In this document: piece by piece, positions 18,212 to 27,721 of the stretch
How the letters are laid out: each line of letters starts with the position of its first letter
Numbering within the stretch: position 1 is the first letter of the stretch
From: VXNJ01 sp965249595
GTDB lineage: Bacteria > Chloroflexota > UBA11872 > VXNJ01
Direction of reading: 5' to 3'
Length of the DNA: 64,000 bases
Assembly: GCA_965249595.1 (NCBI GenBank)
Contig: OZ252242.1
Coordinates: 248,001 to 312,000, forward strand
Notes under the pieces: generated by a model
Databases searched by the model: none
Told to the model about the DNA's origin: nothing
What the model saw: the letters and a program-made list of their open reading frames with translations, nothing else
Program-made: the position numbers and the translations under genes

Positions 18212-19453
18212 ATGACCCCCTCGAGAACCCAAAACCCGATTCTGGTGATGAAGTTCGGTGGCACCTCGCTGGATGGTCCAGCGCGCATCCGCGCGGTCAC
18301 CGAAATCATCGGCGTTGCCCTGGACGAGGGATTTCAGCCGGTAATCGCGGCCTCGGCGATGGGCAAAACCACCGATGCCCTGCTCGCCCTGGCCCGTGAG
18401 CTTGAGGCCGACGTGGCCGGCCGCGACCTCGACCTGCTGCTTTCCACCGGCGAGGTGGTCTCCTGCGCCCTGCTGTCGGGGGCGCTCAATGCCCGCGGCC
18501 TGCCGGCCCGGGCTTTTACCGGCCCGGCGGCCGGCATCGTGACCGATCGTCGCCACGGGCGGGCCCGCATTCAACACATTGCCCCGGCCCGCCTGCGCCA
18601 GGTCCTAACCGATGGCATCATCCCCATCGTTGCCGGATTCCAGGGGGCAACGGATGACGGATCGGTCACCACGCTCGGGCGTGGCGCCTCGGACACCACG
18701 GCGGTGGCTTTGGCCACCGCCTTAGACGCCGATCACTGCCGCATATACACCGATGTCGACGGCATATATTCAGCCGATCCGCGGGTCGTGCCCAAGGCCC
18801 GACGGATTGGGCGCATCAGCTATGAAGAAATCCTGGAAATGGCGATACTGGGGGCGTCGGTGATGCACCCGCGCTCCATTGAAGTGGCCGGCCGTAACCG
18901 GGTCACGATCGAGGTCCGCTCCAGCTTCAACTCCAACCCGGGAACATGGATCATGCACTCTGATCAGATAGATATCGAGACCGGCACCGGGGTGCGGGCG
19001 GTGGTCACTGACGCCGACGTAGCCCAGATAACGGTGGTCGGGGTGCCGGACCGGCCCGGACTGGCCCATTCGGTCCTGGCGCCGCTGGCCCAAGCCGGCA
19101 TCAGCGTTGACTTGATCGTCCAGAACATCTCGCACCACGGCCTTACCGACATTTCGTTTAGCGTCCAACGCTCCGATGCCCACGAGGCCATTCGCACCAC
19201 CCGGGTGGTGGCCAAAGAAATCGGGGCCAGTTCGGTGAGCACCGAAACCGATGTCGGCAAGATATCGGTGGTGGGCACCGGCATGGTCTCCCGACCCGGC
19301 GTCGCGGCGGCGATGTTTGGAGCCCTGGCGGACGCAAAAATCAACATTCACAGCATTACGACCAGTGAGATTCGGGTAACCTGTCTCATTGGTGAGCAGC
19401 ATCTTGCGGAAGGCGCCAGAGTCCTGCACTCTGCGTTCGGGTTGGATGAGTGA
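18212..19453 (+). CDS. lysC: Aspartate kinase
   Basis: Phosphorylates aspartate, the first step to lysine, methionine, threonine and diaminopimelate. The 413-residue protein has the kinase signature VMKFGGTSLDGPARI, the catalytic/substrate region TLGRGASDTTAVALA with YTDVDGIYSADPR, and two C-terminal ACT domains (ITVVGVPDRPG and ISVVGTGMVSRPG), the mono-functional feedback-controlled layout. ATG 18212 gives a normal N-terminus; the longer frame from 17975 overlaps the divergent regulator gene and is not used. The stop overlaps the next gene by 8 bases. Confidence 0.95.
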   Translation: MTPSRTQNPILVMKFGGTSLDGPARIRAVTEIIGVALDEGFQPVIAASAMGKTTDALLALARELEADVAGRDLDLLLSTGEVVSCALLSGALNARGLPARAFTGPAAGIVTDRRHGRARIQHIAPARLRQVLTDGIIPIVAGFQGATDDGSVTTLGRGASDTTAVALATALDADHCRIYTDVDGIYSADPRVVPKARRIGRISYEEILEMAILGASVMHPRSIEVAGRNRVTIEVRSSFNSNPGTWIMHSDQIDIETGTGVRAVVTDADVAQITVVGVPDRPGLAHSVLAPLAQAGISVDLIVQNISHHGLTDISFSVQRSDAHEAIRTTRVVAKEIGASSVSTETDVGKISVVGTGMVSRPGVAAAMFGALADAKINIHSITTSEIRVTCLIGEQHLAEGARVLHSAFGLDE

Positions 19454-19964
19454 AGTAGAGATGGTGGTCGACAGCGTTCGGCTAAACCTTGTAAACCCCA
19501 GCCGGACGATCTGGCTACGAGAAAAGGATCGCCGGCGCTACCTGCCGATTACGATCGGCGGTCACGAAGCCGACGCCATCGCGATCAAGCTCGTCAACCT
19601 AAAAGACGACGCCCCGATGCGCCCGCTCACCCACGATCTGCTCTGGCAGGCGATCACCGAACTGGGCTGGCAGGTTGAACGTGTGCTCATCCGCGATTTA
19701 TCAGAGCAGGTTTTCTACGCCGATATCGTATTGAGCAACGGTGATGATGAGAAGGTAATCGACGCCCGGCCGTCCGATGCCATCGCCCTGGCGGTACGAG
19801 CGTCGGTCCCGATACTCTGCGATCCCAGCGTGCTTGATAAGGCCGGACTGGAACCGGAAGATGATCCGGTTGGCGGAACCGAAGAGCCGGTCTCCGAAGA
19901 GGCCCTAAAACCCTTTGCCGAATTCATCGGACAACTCGACTTAGACGACCTGGGCGAGGACTGA
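19446..19964 (+). CDS. Bifunctional nuclease family protein (DUF151)
   Basis: Protein of 172 residues of the DUF151 family, whose plant and archaeal members have been reported to cut nucleic acids. Typical segments are the N-terminal VDSVRLN, YLPITIGGHEADAIAIKL and the C-terminal-side DARPSDAIALAVRASVPI, and an acidic tail follows. ATG 19446 lies inside the end of lysC, so the two are probably co-translated. The link with aspartate kinase is positional only. Confidence 0.85.
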   Translation: MSEVEMVVDSVRLNLVNPSRTIWLREKDRRRYLPITIGGHEADAIAIKLVNLKDDAPMRPLTHDLLWQAITELGWQVERVLIRDLSEQVFYADIVLSNGDDEKVIDARPSDAIALAVRASVPILCDPSVLDKAGLEPEDDPVGGTEEPVSEEALKPFAEFIGQLDLDDLGED

Positions 19965-20076
19965 TCGCCCAATCAATAGGGTGGATAAAATCCGGCTAAC
20001 CCGCCGGTGGCGAGTTGTCAAATGATTTTTTTCCTTACAGCGAAACAAATTCGCGAATTTGGGTGGCGGTGAAACC

Positions 20077-21042
20077 TTGAACCCCGAGGCCAACGGACAG
20101 ACCGGAACCTGGACGGCCAAGACCGGCCTGGCACGCATGCTCAAGGGCGGCGTGATCATGGATGTGACGACGGCTTTTGAGGCCCGCATCGCCGAGGAGG
20201 CTGGCGCGGTCTCGGTCATGGCCCTCGAGCGTGTGCCGGCCGATATCCGCGCGCAGGGCGGCGTGGCCCGCATGTCGCCGGTCGATATCCTGCTCGAAAT
20301 CAAGGAGACGGTATCCATCCCGGTAATGGCCAAGTGCCGCATCGGTCATTTTGTTGAAGCCCGGATCATCGAGGCGCTGGGCCTCGACTACATCGACGAG
20401 TCGGAAGTACTGACCGTTGCCGATAGCGCCCATCATGTCGAAAAATCGGACTTTGCAATCCCGTTTGTCTGCGGCGCGCTAGATCTCGGTCAGGCGCTGC
20501 GTCGAATCGGCGAAGGCGCGGCCATGATCCGCACCAAGGGCGAGGCGGGTACCGGCGATGTGGTGGAGGCGGTTCGCCACATGCGAACCGTCCAGGGCCA
20601 GATCCGCTGGCTCGGTTCGCTGGGGAATGACGAACTCATGTCGGCCGCCAAGAAATTGGCTGCTCCTTACGAATTGGTGGTCCAGGTCGCCGAAAGCGGG
20701 CGCCTACCGGTGGTCAACTTTGCCGCCGGCGGGATAGCCACGCCGGCCGATGCGGCCCTGATGATGCACCTGGGGGCAGAAGGCATCTTCGTTGGCTCCG
20801 GCATCTTCAAAGCCGCCAAGGAAAAGGCGGGAGCGAAGATGGGTACTGCCACCAGCGCGGCGCCGGAAAACGAATGGGGACCGATCGCCGCCCGATTGGC
20901 GAAATCGATCGTCGAGGCCACCCTCCACTACCAGGAATTCGGATTGGTCGCCGAAGCCGCCCGTGGGATCGATGTGGCAATGTCGGGAATCGCCTCCGCC
21001 TCGCTTGACCCGGAAGACCGCCTAGCGGAGCGCGGCCACTGA
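20077..21042 (+). CDS. pdxS: Pyridoxal 5'-phosphate synthase, PdxS subunit
   Basis: Makes PLP from ribose 5-phosphate, glyceraldehyde 3-phosphate and ammonia delivered by PdxT. The TIM barrel holds the expected residues: Asp in GVIMDVTTAFEARI, the first Schiff-base Lys in VMAKCRIGHFVEA, the second Lys in IRTKGEAGTGDVVEA, and GGIATPADAALMMHLG for phosphate binding. About 321 residues from TTG 20077; TTG 20059 in the same frame is an alternative start. A GGTGGCGGTGA stretch could serve as ribosome site for the former. It is followed within two bases by pdxT. Confidence 0.95.
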   Translation: MNPEANGQTGTWTAKTGLARMLKGGVIMDVTTAFEARIAEEAGAVSVMALERVPADIRAQGGVARMSPVDILLEIKETVSIPVMAKCRIGHFVEARIIEALGLDYIDESEVLTVADSAHHVEKSDFAIPFVCGALDLGQALRRIGEGAAMIRTKGEAGTGDVVEAVRHMRTVQGQIRWLGSLGNDELMSAAKKLAAPYELVVQVAESGRLPVVNFAAGGIATPADAALMMHLGAEGIFVGSGIFKAAKEKAGAKMGTATSAAPENEWGPIAARLAKSIVEATLHYQEFGLVAEAARGIDVAMSGIASASLDPEDRLAERGH

Positions 21043-21043
21043 A

Positions 21044-21640
21044 TTGACGCCACAGGCGCGGACCGGTCCGCGCGTCGGCGTTCTGGCGATTCAGGGTGAT
21101 TTCGCCGAGCATCTGGCTGTCCTGACCGAACTTGGAGCTAAGGCCATCGCCGTGCGATTGCCCCGGCAGCTAGACGACCTAGACGGACTGATCATTCCTG
21201 GCGGTGAGAGCACCACCATCGGGAAATTGGCGGTTCGCTACTCGTTGATGGAACCACTGCGCCAATTTGCCGTTTCCGGGCGGCCCGTTTGGGGAACCTG
21301 CGCCGGCCTGATCCTGATGAGTCGCGACTGTGGGCGCGAGCAGCCACTCCTCTCATTGCTCGATGTCGTAGTCGCCCGCAACGCCTTCGGATCGCAGATT
21401 CAAAGTTTTGAGCAGGACCTGACCATCCCGGTTCTGGGTCCGACTCCGTTTCCGGGGATTTTCATTCGGGCCCCGCTCATTACCGGTGCCGGTGAGCAAG
21501 TCGAGGAGCTGTGCCGCATCGAAGCGGGGGCGGTGGCGGTTGAACAGGCCAATTTACTGGGCACCTGCTTTCACCCCGAACTGACCGGCGACATTCGGAT
21601 GCATCGGCATTTCCTAAATAAAATCGAACTTGAACCCTAA
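21044..21640 (+). CDS. pdxT: Pyridoxal 5'-phosphate synthase glutaminase, PdxT subunit
   Basis: Class-I glutaminase of 198 residues that feeds ammonia to PdxS. The substrate-binding GGESTTI, the nucleophile Cys in WGTCAGLILM and the His-Glu pair in CFHPELT are all present, as is the N-terminal VGVLAIQGDFAEH. It starts at TTG just after the pdxS stop and overlaps the next gene by 11 bases. Complex formation with PdxS is the known behaviour of the pair. Confidence 0.95.
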   Translation: MTPQARTGPRVGVLAIQGDFAEHLAVLTELGAKAIAVRLPRQLDDLDGLIIPGGESTTIGKLAVRYSLMEPLRQFAVSGRPVWGTCAGLILMSRDCGREQPLLSLLDVVVARNAFGSQIQSFEQDLTIPVLGPTPFPGIFIRAPLITGAGEQVEELCRIEAGAVAVEQANLLGTCFHPELTGDIRMHRHFLNKIELEP

Positions 21641-23147
21641 TAAAGTCGCGGAAGCCCCAGTTCTCCAGAGCCCAATCAATCCCGCCCGGTCCACCGATCA
21701 GCTCTCCATTGAGCCGGCCGCGGGCGGCGGCGAATCGGCATCCGTGACCGGATCCTCGCTGCGCTACGCCGAGACCGACCGGCACGAATTGTTGGCCCTG
21801 CTTGAGTTGTTGCCGCCCGCGGTACGCGATCCGGTGCTGGCGCAACCGGAATTTTCTGATCTGATTGAAATCGTCCTAGACGTTGGCCGCCGCCCGTTGG
21901 CCCGCCTTCCCAGCGGCGATATCGAGTTGGGAAGCTGGCTCGTCGACGCTGAAACCTTGGGCCAGGCCAGCGAGCTGATCGGCCCATTTGACGCCGATAA
22001 CCGGGCCGGGGTGGTGGGCACCTTGCACCGGATCTCAGCCCTGCGCAACCGTTCGGGCCGCGTCGTCGGATTGACGTTCCGGCGTGGTCGGGCCATCTAC
22101 GGCCAGGTTCGCATGATCCGGGATCTGATCGAATCGCGCCGTTCAACACTGTTGGTGGGCCGGCCCGGCGTGGGCAAGACTACCCTGCTGCGTGAGATTT
22201 CCCGCGAATTGGCCGATTCAGCCGGCCGGCGGGTGCTGATCGTAGATACCTCCAATGAGATCGCTGGCGACGGTGACATTCCCCATCCGGGCATCGGTTC
22301 GGCGCGGCGGATGCAGGTTCCGGCTCCCGACCGCCAACACCAAGTGATGATCGAAGCGGTCGAAAACCACATGCCCGAGGTCCTAGTAATCGATGAGATT
22401 GGGACCCGCGAGGAAGCCCGCGCCGCCCGCACCATTGCGGAGCGTGGCGTTCAGTTGGTGGCCACGGCGCACGGCAACAGCCTGCACAACCTAATTACCA
22501 ATCCCACCCTAAATTCGCTGGTGGGCGGGATCGAAAACGTGATTCTCAGCGACCGCGAAGCCCGGCGCCGACGAACCCGAAAGGCCGTCTTGGAGCGTCG
22601 CGCGGCGCCAACGTTTGACGTGCTGGTTGAGATTGCCCGCCGCAATCGCCTGCTCGTCCACCCGGATCTGGCGGTGGCCACCGATGCCGTGCTGGCCGGC
22701 GAACCGGTTGTGGCGCAAATTAGACACATCGAGGCCGGCGAAGTGGTAGTCGACCGTCACACCGTGCGACCGGACCGCGGCGAACGCGCGCCGGTGGCCT
22801 CGGCCTCGCCCGACCTCATCGAGCGCGCCACAATCGCCCCGGCGCCGTTGGAGCCATACCTGCATGGAATCTCCGCGGGCAAGGTTCGAAAAGCCGCCAG
22901 GGCATTGGGGGTAGAGGTGCGACCGGTGCGCGAGATTGGACAAGCCGAACTGCTGCTGACAACCCGCAGCGCCTACCTGTACCGCGACGAGGCCATCGAC
23001 CGGGCCCTGGAATTGGACCTGCCGATGTTCGTGCTGGAAGGCACGAACCTGGAGCGGGTGCGTAGCGGATTGGCACAGGCATTAGATGCCCTGCGGTTTG
23101 AAAGCACTCACGAGCCGCCCCCTAAATCGCGCTCGCAACTGGCCTAG
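21630..23147 (+). CDS. Ycf45-like AAA ATPase
   Basis: P-loop ATPase of 505 residues similar to Ycf45 and related to SpoIIIAA. Walker A GRPGVGKTTLLREISRELAD is near residue 176, Walker B VLVIDEIGTREEARAA follows, then TAHGNSLHNLITNPTLNSLVGG and the basic VILSDREARRRRTRKAVLERR, all typical of this family. The C-terminal 100 residues (SAYLYRDEAIDRALELDLP) match the family's nucleic-acid-binding end. The first 60 residues are low-complexity, so the true start may lie later than TTG 21630. Cellular role in bacteria is unknown. It overlaps pdxT and is followed by tmk. Confidence 0.82.
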   Translation: MNPNKVAEAPVLQSPINPARSTDQLSIEPAAGGGESASVTGSSLRYAETDRHELLALLELLPPAVRDPVLAQPEFSDLIEIVLDVGRRPLARLPSGDIELGSWLVDAETLGQASELIGPFDADNRAGVVGTLHRISALRNRSGRVVGLTFRRGRAIYGQVRMIRDLIESRRSTLLVGRPGVGKTTLLREISRELADSAGRRVLIVDTSNEIAGDGDIPHPGIGSARRMQVPAPDRQHQVMIEAVENHMPEVLVIDEIGTREEARAARTIAERGVQLVATAHGNSLHNLITNPTLNSLVGGIENVILSDREARRRRTRKAVLERRAAPTFDVLVEIARRNRLLVHPDLAVATDAVLAGEPVVAQIRHIEAGEVVVDRHTVRPDRGERAPVASASPDLIERATIAPAPLEPYLHGISAGKVRKAARALGVEVRPVREIGQAELLLTTRSAYLYRDEAIDRALELDLPMFVLEGTNLERVRSGLAQALDALRFESTHEPPPKSRSQLA

Positions 23148-23174
23148 CTGAACCGGAAGCAAACGCCCATAACC

Positions 23175-23855
23175 ATGGCCGAATCGCTACCACTGGGGCG
23201 GGCGCCGCTCATAGCTTTTGAAGGCATCGACGGCGCCGGCAAAACGCTGCTGAGCAAGCTGCTCGAACAACGTCTGCAAGATGGCGGCGTGGATTCTGTC
23301 CGCGTACGCGACCCAGGTGGCACCGAGTTCGGTGAGCTTCTGCGTAGCGCTTGGGAGCAGGCCAGCCAAAATTTGGAAATGTCAGCTCGCGTTGAGGGGC
23401 TTTTCTTCAGCACCGCCCGCGCCCACCTTGTGGAGAGCCGAATAAGGCCCGCATTGGATCAGGGTACGGTGGTAATCTGCGACCGCTTTACCGGCTCCAC
23501 CATCGCCTACCAAGGCGCCGACCCAGACCTGTCGATCTCAGATCTGGAACGGCTCAACAAACTTGCAACCGGCGGATTGCAGCCCGATTTGGTTTTGCTC
23601 TTGGATATACCTGCCGAGCAGGGATTGGCACGCAAGATGGGAATGGACCCGCTCGGCAATGAACTAACGGTGATGGAATCGCGGGGAGCCGCTTTCCTGG
23701 GCAACGTTCGCGATCGCTACCTGCAACTGGCCGCGCGCGATCGCGATCGCTGGCACGTTTTGCCTGGCCTTTCAGAGCCCGATGTCTTGATGAATAGAAT
23801 TTGGCCGCTAGTTGGCGATTTGCTCAAGCGTCAACCGGCGGCTAGATCCGGCTAA
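23175..23855 (+). CDS. tmk: Thymidylate kinase
   Basis: Phosphorylates dTMP to dTDP. The 226-residue protein has the P-loop FEGIDGAGKTLLSKLLEQ, the DR(Y/F) motif as VVICDRFTGSTIAYQG, and the PDLVLLLDIP segment. The usual RxPGGT element appears as VRDPGGTEFGE. ATG 23175 gives a normal N-terminus. It is followed by darA, an order also known from Bacillus (tmk-yaaQ), though holB is not present here. Confidence 0.93.
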   Translation: MAESLPLGRAPLIAFEGIDGAGKTLLSKLLEQRLQDGGVDSVRVRDPGGTEFGELLRSAWEQASQNLEMSARVEGLFFSTARAHLVESRIRPALDQGTVVICDRFTGSTIAYQGADPDLSISDLERLNKLATGGLQPDLVLLLDIPAEQGLARKMGMDPLGNELTVMESRGAAFLGNVRDRYLQLAARDRDRWHVLPGLSEPDVLMNRIWPLVGDLLKRQPAARSG

Positions 23856-23917
23856 GACCGGGACATGCTCGGCTAACGGACCGCAACGGACCGCTTGCCG
23901 AAACTGCAAGGAGAAAT

Positions 23918-24280
23918 ATGGCATCTACGGAAGCCGGGGCGGCCAACGATCACAAGCTGGTGATCGCGATCGTTCAGGACGAGGATGCCAATTCGCTAAA
24001 CGAAAGCCTCACCCAAGGCGGATTCGGCTTGACCCGCATCAACACCGCCGGTGGGTTTTTGCGGCAGGGCAATGTCTCCTTCCTTATTGGCACCCCCGCT
24101 GCGCGCTTGGCGGAATTGCTCACGATCATTCGGGCCAATTGCCAAACCCGTACCCAGTACGTGAACCCGATCCCGCCGATCATGGAACCGGGCGAGTTTT
24201 ACATTCCCTACCCGGTGGAAGTTCAAGTCGGTGGCGCCAACGTGTTCGTAATCGATCTGGACCGCCACGAACGCATCTAG
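23918..24280 (+). CDS. darA: Cyclic-di-AMP receptor, DarA/PstA (YaaQ) family
   Basis: Small PII-like protein of 120 residues. It follows the family closely: KLVIAIVQDEDANSLNESL, TRINTAGGFLRQGNVSFLIG and LLTIIRANC. Family members bind cyclic di-AMP as trimers and are thought to pass the signal to partners not yet well defined. The start has a good ribosome site (AAGGAG). No diadenylate cyclase (disA/cdaA) occurs in the window. The 295 bases after it, up to lexA, hold no convincing gene. Confidence 0.92.
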   Translation: MASTEAGAANDHKLVIAIVQDEDANSLNESLTQGGFGLTRINTAGGFLRQGNVSFLIGTPAARLAELLTIIRANCQTRTQYVNPIPPIMEPGEFYIPYPVEVQVGGANVFVIDLDRHERI

Positions 24281-24575
24281 AGGCGGCCAATAACCAATTG
24301 GCCGTGCTAAGCCACCCGGGATAGGCATAGCGACCGGCGGCCCGGCGCGATCCCCGTTCGGTTGCCCACTGCCAATCGCCACCAAGCCCAGCCCAACAAA
24401 TCCGCTTGACAAAAAGAGCGGGGCCGATGGGTGAACGATCAATCGGGCGCTAAGGCACCCGCGGCCGAGTTGTCGCAAAACCAGCTGAAATATTGCCGAG
24501 TTACCCAGCAGAGATTTGCAAAAGGGTCAGGTCTTACGGCTAGCGCGGCGCCAAGTTACAGCGCTTTACGTCTAA

Positions 24576-25190
24576 CTAAACGTTTTCCCGGTAAACCCCT
24601 AATACACGCCCGCGGATCTCCAAGTGACTGGTGTAGATCGGCTCCATGTTGGCATTGGCGGGCTGCAGCTTAAAGCTCGACGGGCCGAAGCGGTAGAAGC
24701 GCTTGAGCGTGGCGACCTCGTCTTCGAGAATGGCTACTACGACATCGCCGTCGTTGGCCACGGCTTGCGATTGCACGATGACGTAATCGCCGTCGAGGAT
24801 ATGGTCATCGACCATCGAGTCACCGCGAACTTTGAGCGCATAAAAATTGCCGGGGTCGTCTGTCGCGATCTTTTCCGGCAGAGGCACGTAGCCGATGTAG
24901 TCCGGGACCGCCTCGATAGGTTCCCCGGCGGCAATGATGCCGATGATCGGTGCGGCCCGCATCGGCACGTCCTCATCGCGGTTTCGCAGCAACGTGATCC
25001 CATGGGCGGTACCGGAGCGGGCGATGTAACCCTTCTTGTCGAGGGCAACCAGATGGGCCTGTACCGAAGCGGCCGAAAGTTCAATCACGTCACCAATTTG
25101 ACGCACGCTGGGGCTGTAGCCATGGTCAACCTGGAACGAACGCACGATATCTAGGACACGGCGTTGCTTTGCGGTCAGTGTTCGCGCCAT
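24576..25190 (-). CDS. lexA: LexA repressor
   Basis: SOS repressor and self-cleaving serine protease, 204 residues. The N-terminal winged helix reads GYSPSVRQIGDVIELSAASVQAHL; the cleavage site Ala-Gly lies in IGIIAAGEPIEA; the catalytic Ser is in VRGDSMVDDHILDGDYV and the Lys in EDEVATLKRFYR. The ribosome site AGGAGA is well placed before the ATG. A TTATAT -10-like box lies on the minus strand at 25223-25228. It diverges from the double-AAA gene across 218 bases. Confidence 0.95.
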   Translation of the reverse strand: MARTLTAKQRRVLDIVRSFQVDHGYSPSVRQIGDVIELSAASVQAHLVALDKKGYIARSGTAHGITLLRNRDEDVPMRAAPIIGIIAAGEPIEAVPDYIGYVPLPEKIATDDPGNFYALKVRGDSMVDDHILDGDYVIVQSQAVANDGDVVVAILEDEVATLKRFYRFGPSSFKLQPANANMEPIYTSHLEIRGRVLGVYRENV

Positions 25191-25408
25191 CGGGGTTTGT
25201 CTCCTGTTAACCGCAAATGCCCATATAACAAGGCAGATTCAAAATACGAACTACTTAAACATGTTACCCGATCAACCTAAAACCGGAACACTGGGTAGCG
25301 CCGCAACGAGATGCGACGCGAACCAACACCTGGGTAGTAAATCCGAATAACCTAAGTTGATAGCCGCACACCGCGATGGCTCATTGAATTTGGAAAGCCC
25401 GACGCCAC

Positions 25409-27721
25409 TTGCTTGACCTGATCCGCCGCCTCATACCCGATATTTCGGTGAGCCCCCTCAGCACCAGCGGTGACGACCAGAAGGACGACGATTCCGCCTG
25501 GCCACGGCCCGGCCAGCAAATCGAACTGGGACCCGAAGTCACTGTCGGATCCGTTTTTTTTACGGTAAAGGGCACTCGGTTTGACCGCCGGCAAATCAAA
25601 TCCCGCCCGGTCACATCCTTCGATTCCGATCATTTCCGGCCGGCCGAGGCCGATGACTTTAGTCGTTCGGTGCCCCGCCGCCATGAAGTTTTTGCACACC
25701 TGACGGCCGACATGGCCGATGTGCTGGAACGAATCGCCCAAATTGACCACAATCCGCGCCTGGGTTCAATGGTGCTAATTTCCGGCCCCACCGGGTGTGG
25801 CAAGACGACGCTGGCGAAGACCTACTGTTTCGCCGCCGGCCTGCCGGTCACCGAGTTGAATTTTTCGGGTGACTCTACGCTCACCGATTTCTTCCACCGC
25901 ACCGAGGTTGTCACCGACGAATCCGGCAACCAGTCCACCCAGGTAATGCTCGGCCCGGCCGCCGAGGCCATGCTGTACGGCAAAAAGCTGTTGGTCAACG
26001 AGATAAACATGCTACCGGCCGATCTGATGAGTGCAATCACTTCGGCGCTCGACACCGGGCGCCTGCTGCTCTCTTCGACCCGGATGGGCAACGTCGAAAT
26101 CCCTCTGCACGAGGACTTTGGCATCATCGCCACCGCCAACCCCAACTACATCGGCACATCGGAAATGGGGCGCCCGCTGCGGCGTCGCTTTGGATTGGGA
26201 TTGGGCGATATCACGATGGATTTCTTGCCACCAGAGCAGGAAACCGAATCGTTGCTGGTCGAGTTTTCGCGCAACGAATTGCTCAGCGCGGCCGGAGCGG
26301 TGGCCGAACGATCGACCGCCGAACGATTGGTGGCGGTGGCCGACCGCCTGCGCAACCACCTTGAACTCGGCCCCCGCATGCGCGATCGGATATCGACCCG
26401 CGCCCTCCTGCACTGGCTTTCAATCGGCCACCTGACCGGCCTGCCGCTGATCGAAATCGGGGCCCAGGCGGTTCTAACCACCGCCCCGCCGGACGCCTAC
26501 GCCGAAGCCGTGGCAATCGCCGGCCGCCTATTGGGCAGCCTGCGGGCCAGCGCCGAGGCGCCACGGGCCCTGCTGCCGGCTCTATTGGGACACAACCCTC
26601 CGGCACCCGACAAAGCAATGACGGTGCCCACCCTTACCTTTCCATTGGAAGGGTCAGATCAGGTACCAGCCCCGTCCGGTGGTCGCGAAATTGCCCTCCC
26701 CGACGGTTACCGCGCATTTGTGGCAACGGGCCAACGATCAGCTCCCAGGCTATCGGCCCTTGACCCGCGCGGCCGGGCGGTCACCGACCGAAGCGAACTG
26801 GCGACGGTCTATCAACGCCTGCGCGAGAACTTTGACATCAACCTCCCGCAGCCATTGGGAAGTCCGCCCGACCCGGAGCGGATCCTGCCCTGCCTGACCG
26901 CCAGCAGCCATCGTGCCCTGCGGTTGGCCCAGAGCGCCGTGCTGCTGGGCAGGCCGGTGATGCTGCGTGGCCCTTCAGGCTGCGGCAAGAGCGCCCTGGC
27001 CCGAACGCTGGCCGCGCAGTGGAGTCTGCCGGTGGTCGAGTTTTCGTTTACCGGCGAGACCGACAAAAGTGATCTGACCGCGGTGCGGCAAATGGATTCG
27101 GGACAAACGCGCTGGAACGTCCAGGCGTTCATGGAGGCCGTCCAATCGGGCTATCTGGTCATCGTCAACGAATACAACCTGGCCTACCCCGATGTGCATT
27201 CGATCATCAATGGGTTATTTGACAAGGCCGGTTTGGTCACCCTGCCCGACGGGTCGCAGTTTAGAGCCCATCCGCAATTTCGCCTGGTGGCCACCGCGGC
27301 GCCCGACGGACCGGGCGTCAAACCGCTCAACGAGGGTGTCGAAAACCGCTTCGGGGCGGTGGTTGCGATGGATTACCCACCGCCCAACGAGGAATTGGCA
27401 ATCCTTGCCAACGTGGCCGAGAACCGCTTTGATCCAGCGCTGCTGGGCGGCCTTTGCAATCTGGCTCACACCTGCCGGCGGTTGCTGGCCGGCGACCTCG
27501 ACGAGGAAGGCGCGAAAGGATTCGGCAACATTCCGCCCGACCTGGCGGCGGCGGTAGCCGAGCGGGCGGCCTTAACGACCGCCGAGCTGGTGATGTTGGC
27601 CCGCGGATCAACATCGCCCGCCGAGCTGGTGGCATGGTACCGCCGCGGCGTCGTCGACGGCGCCAACGCCGATGTCAAACGGGTGCTCGAACCGGTGCTG
27701 GCCAACTATGGTATCACCTGA
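25409..27721 (+). CDS. Double AAA+ ATPase, MoxR/CobS-like (AAA_5), function unknown
   Basis: Protein of 770 residues with two AAA+ modules. The first has Walker A GPTGCGKTT near residue 126, a Walker B of KLLVNEINML near 193, sensor 1 IIATANPNY and PLRRRFG as arginine finger. The second has GPSGCGKSA near 520, YLVIVNEYNLAYPDV near 584 and VENRFG. Both Walker B motifs carry Asn where Asp is usual, and the second sensor 1 reads ATAAPD. The first 100 residues have no known domain. TTG 25409 is the first usable start after a stop; a GTG about 40 bases on is possible. The next gene overlaps by 14 bases and encodes a VWA protein, the usual partner of MoxR-type ATPases. The target is unknown; cobaltochelatase and chaperone-like remodelling are analogies only. 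Confidence 0.82.
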   Translation: MLDLIRRLIPDISVSPLSTSGDDQKDDDSAWPRPGQQIELGPEVTVGSVFFTVKGTRFDRRQIKSRPVTSFDSDHFRPAEADDFSRSVPRRHEVFAHLTADMADVLERIAQIDHNPRLGSMVLISGPTGCGKTTLAKTYCFAAGLPVTELNFSGDSTLTDFFHRTEVVTDESGNQSTQVMLGPAAEAMLYGKKLLVNEINMLPADLMSAITSALDTGRLLLSSTRMGNVEIPLHEDFGIIATANPNYIGTSEMGRPLRRRFGLGLGDITMDFLPPEQETESLLVEFSRNELLSAAGAVAERSTAERLVAVADRLRNHLELGPRMRDRISTRALLHWLSIGHLTGLPLIEIGAQAVLTTAPPDAYAEAVAIAGRLLGSLRASAEAPRALLPALLGHNPPAPDKAMTVPTLTFPLEGSDQVPAPSGGREIALPDGYRAFVATGQRSAPRLSALDPRGRAVTDRSELATVYQRLRENFDINLPQPLGSPPDPERILPCLTASSHRALRLAQSAVLLGRPVMLRGPSGCGKSALARTLAAQWSLPVVEFSFTGETDKSDLTAVRQMDSGQTRWNVQAFMEAVQSGYLVIVNEYNLAYPDVHSIINGLFDKAGLVTLPDGSQFRAHPQFRLVATAAPDGPGVKPLNEGVENRFGAVVAMDYPPPNEELAILANVAENRFDPALLGGLCNLAHTCRRLLAGDLDEEGAKGFGNIPPDLAAAVAERAALTTAELVMLARGSTSPAELVAWYRRGVVDGANADVKRVLEPVLANYGIT

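Noticed and set aside
19990..20032. Hairpin and T-run before pdxS as a terminator
   Set aside because: The short CCGGC/GCCGG stem is about 20 bases away from the T-run, so it does not form an intrinsic terminator.
24431..24673. Possible 80-residue gene between darA and lexA
   Set aside because: It overlaps the end of lexA in antisense, shows no ribosome site and has a composition unlike a protein gene.
25256..25267. AACATGTT palindrome (25258-25265) upstream of lexA as an SOS box
   Set aside because: Only eight bases are symmetric, the spacing does not fit the Gram-positive box GAACN4GTTC, and no second copy was seen near recG or other repair genes.
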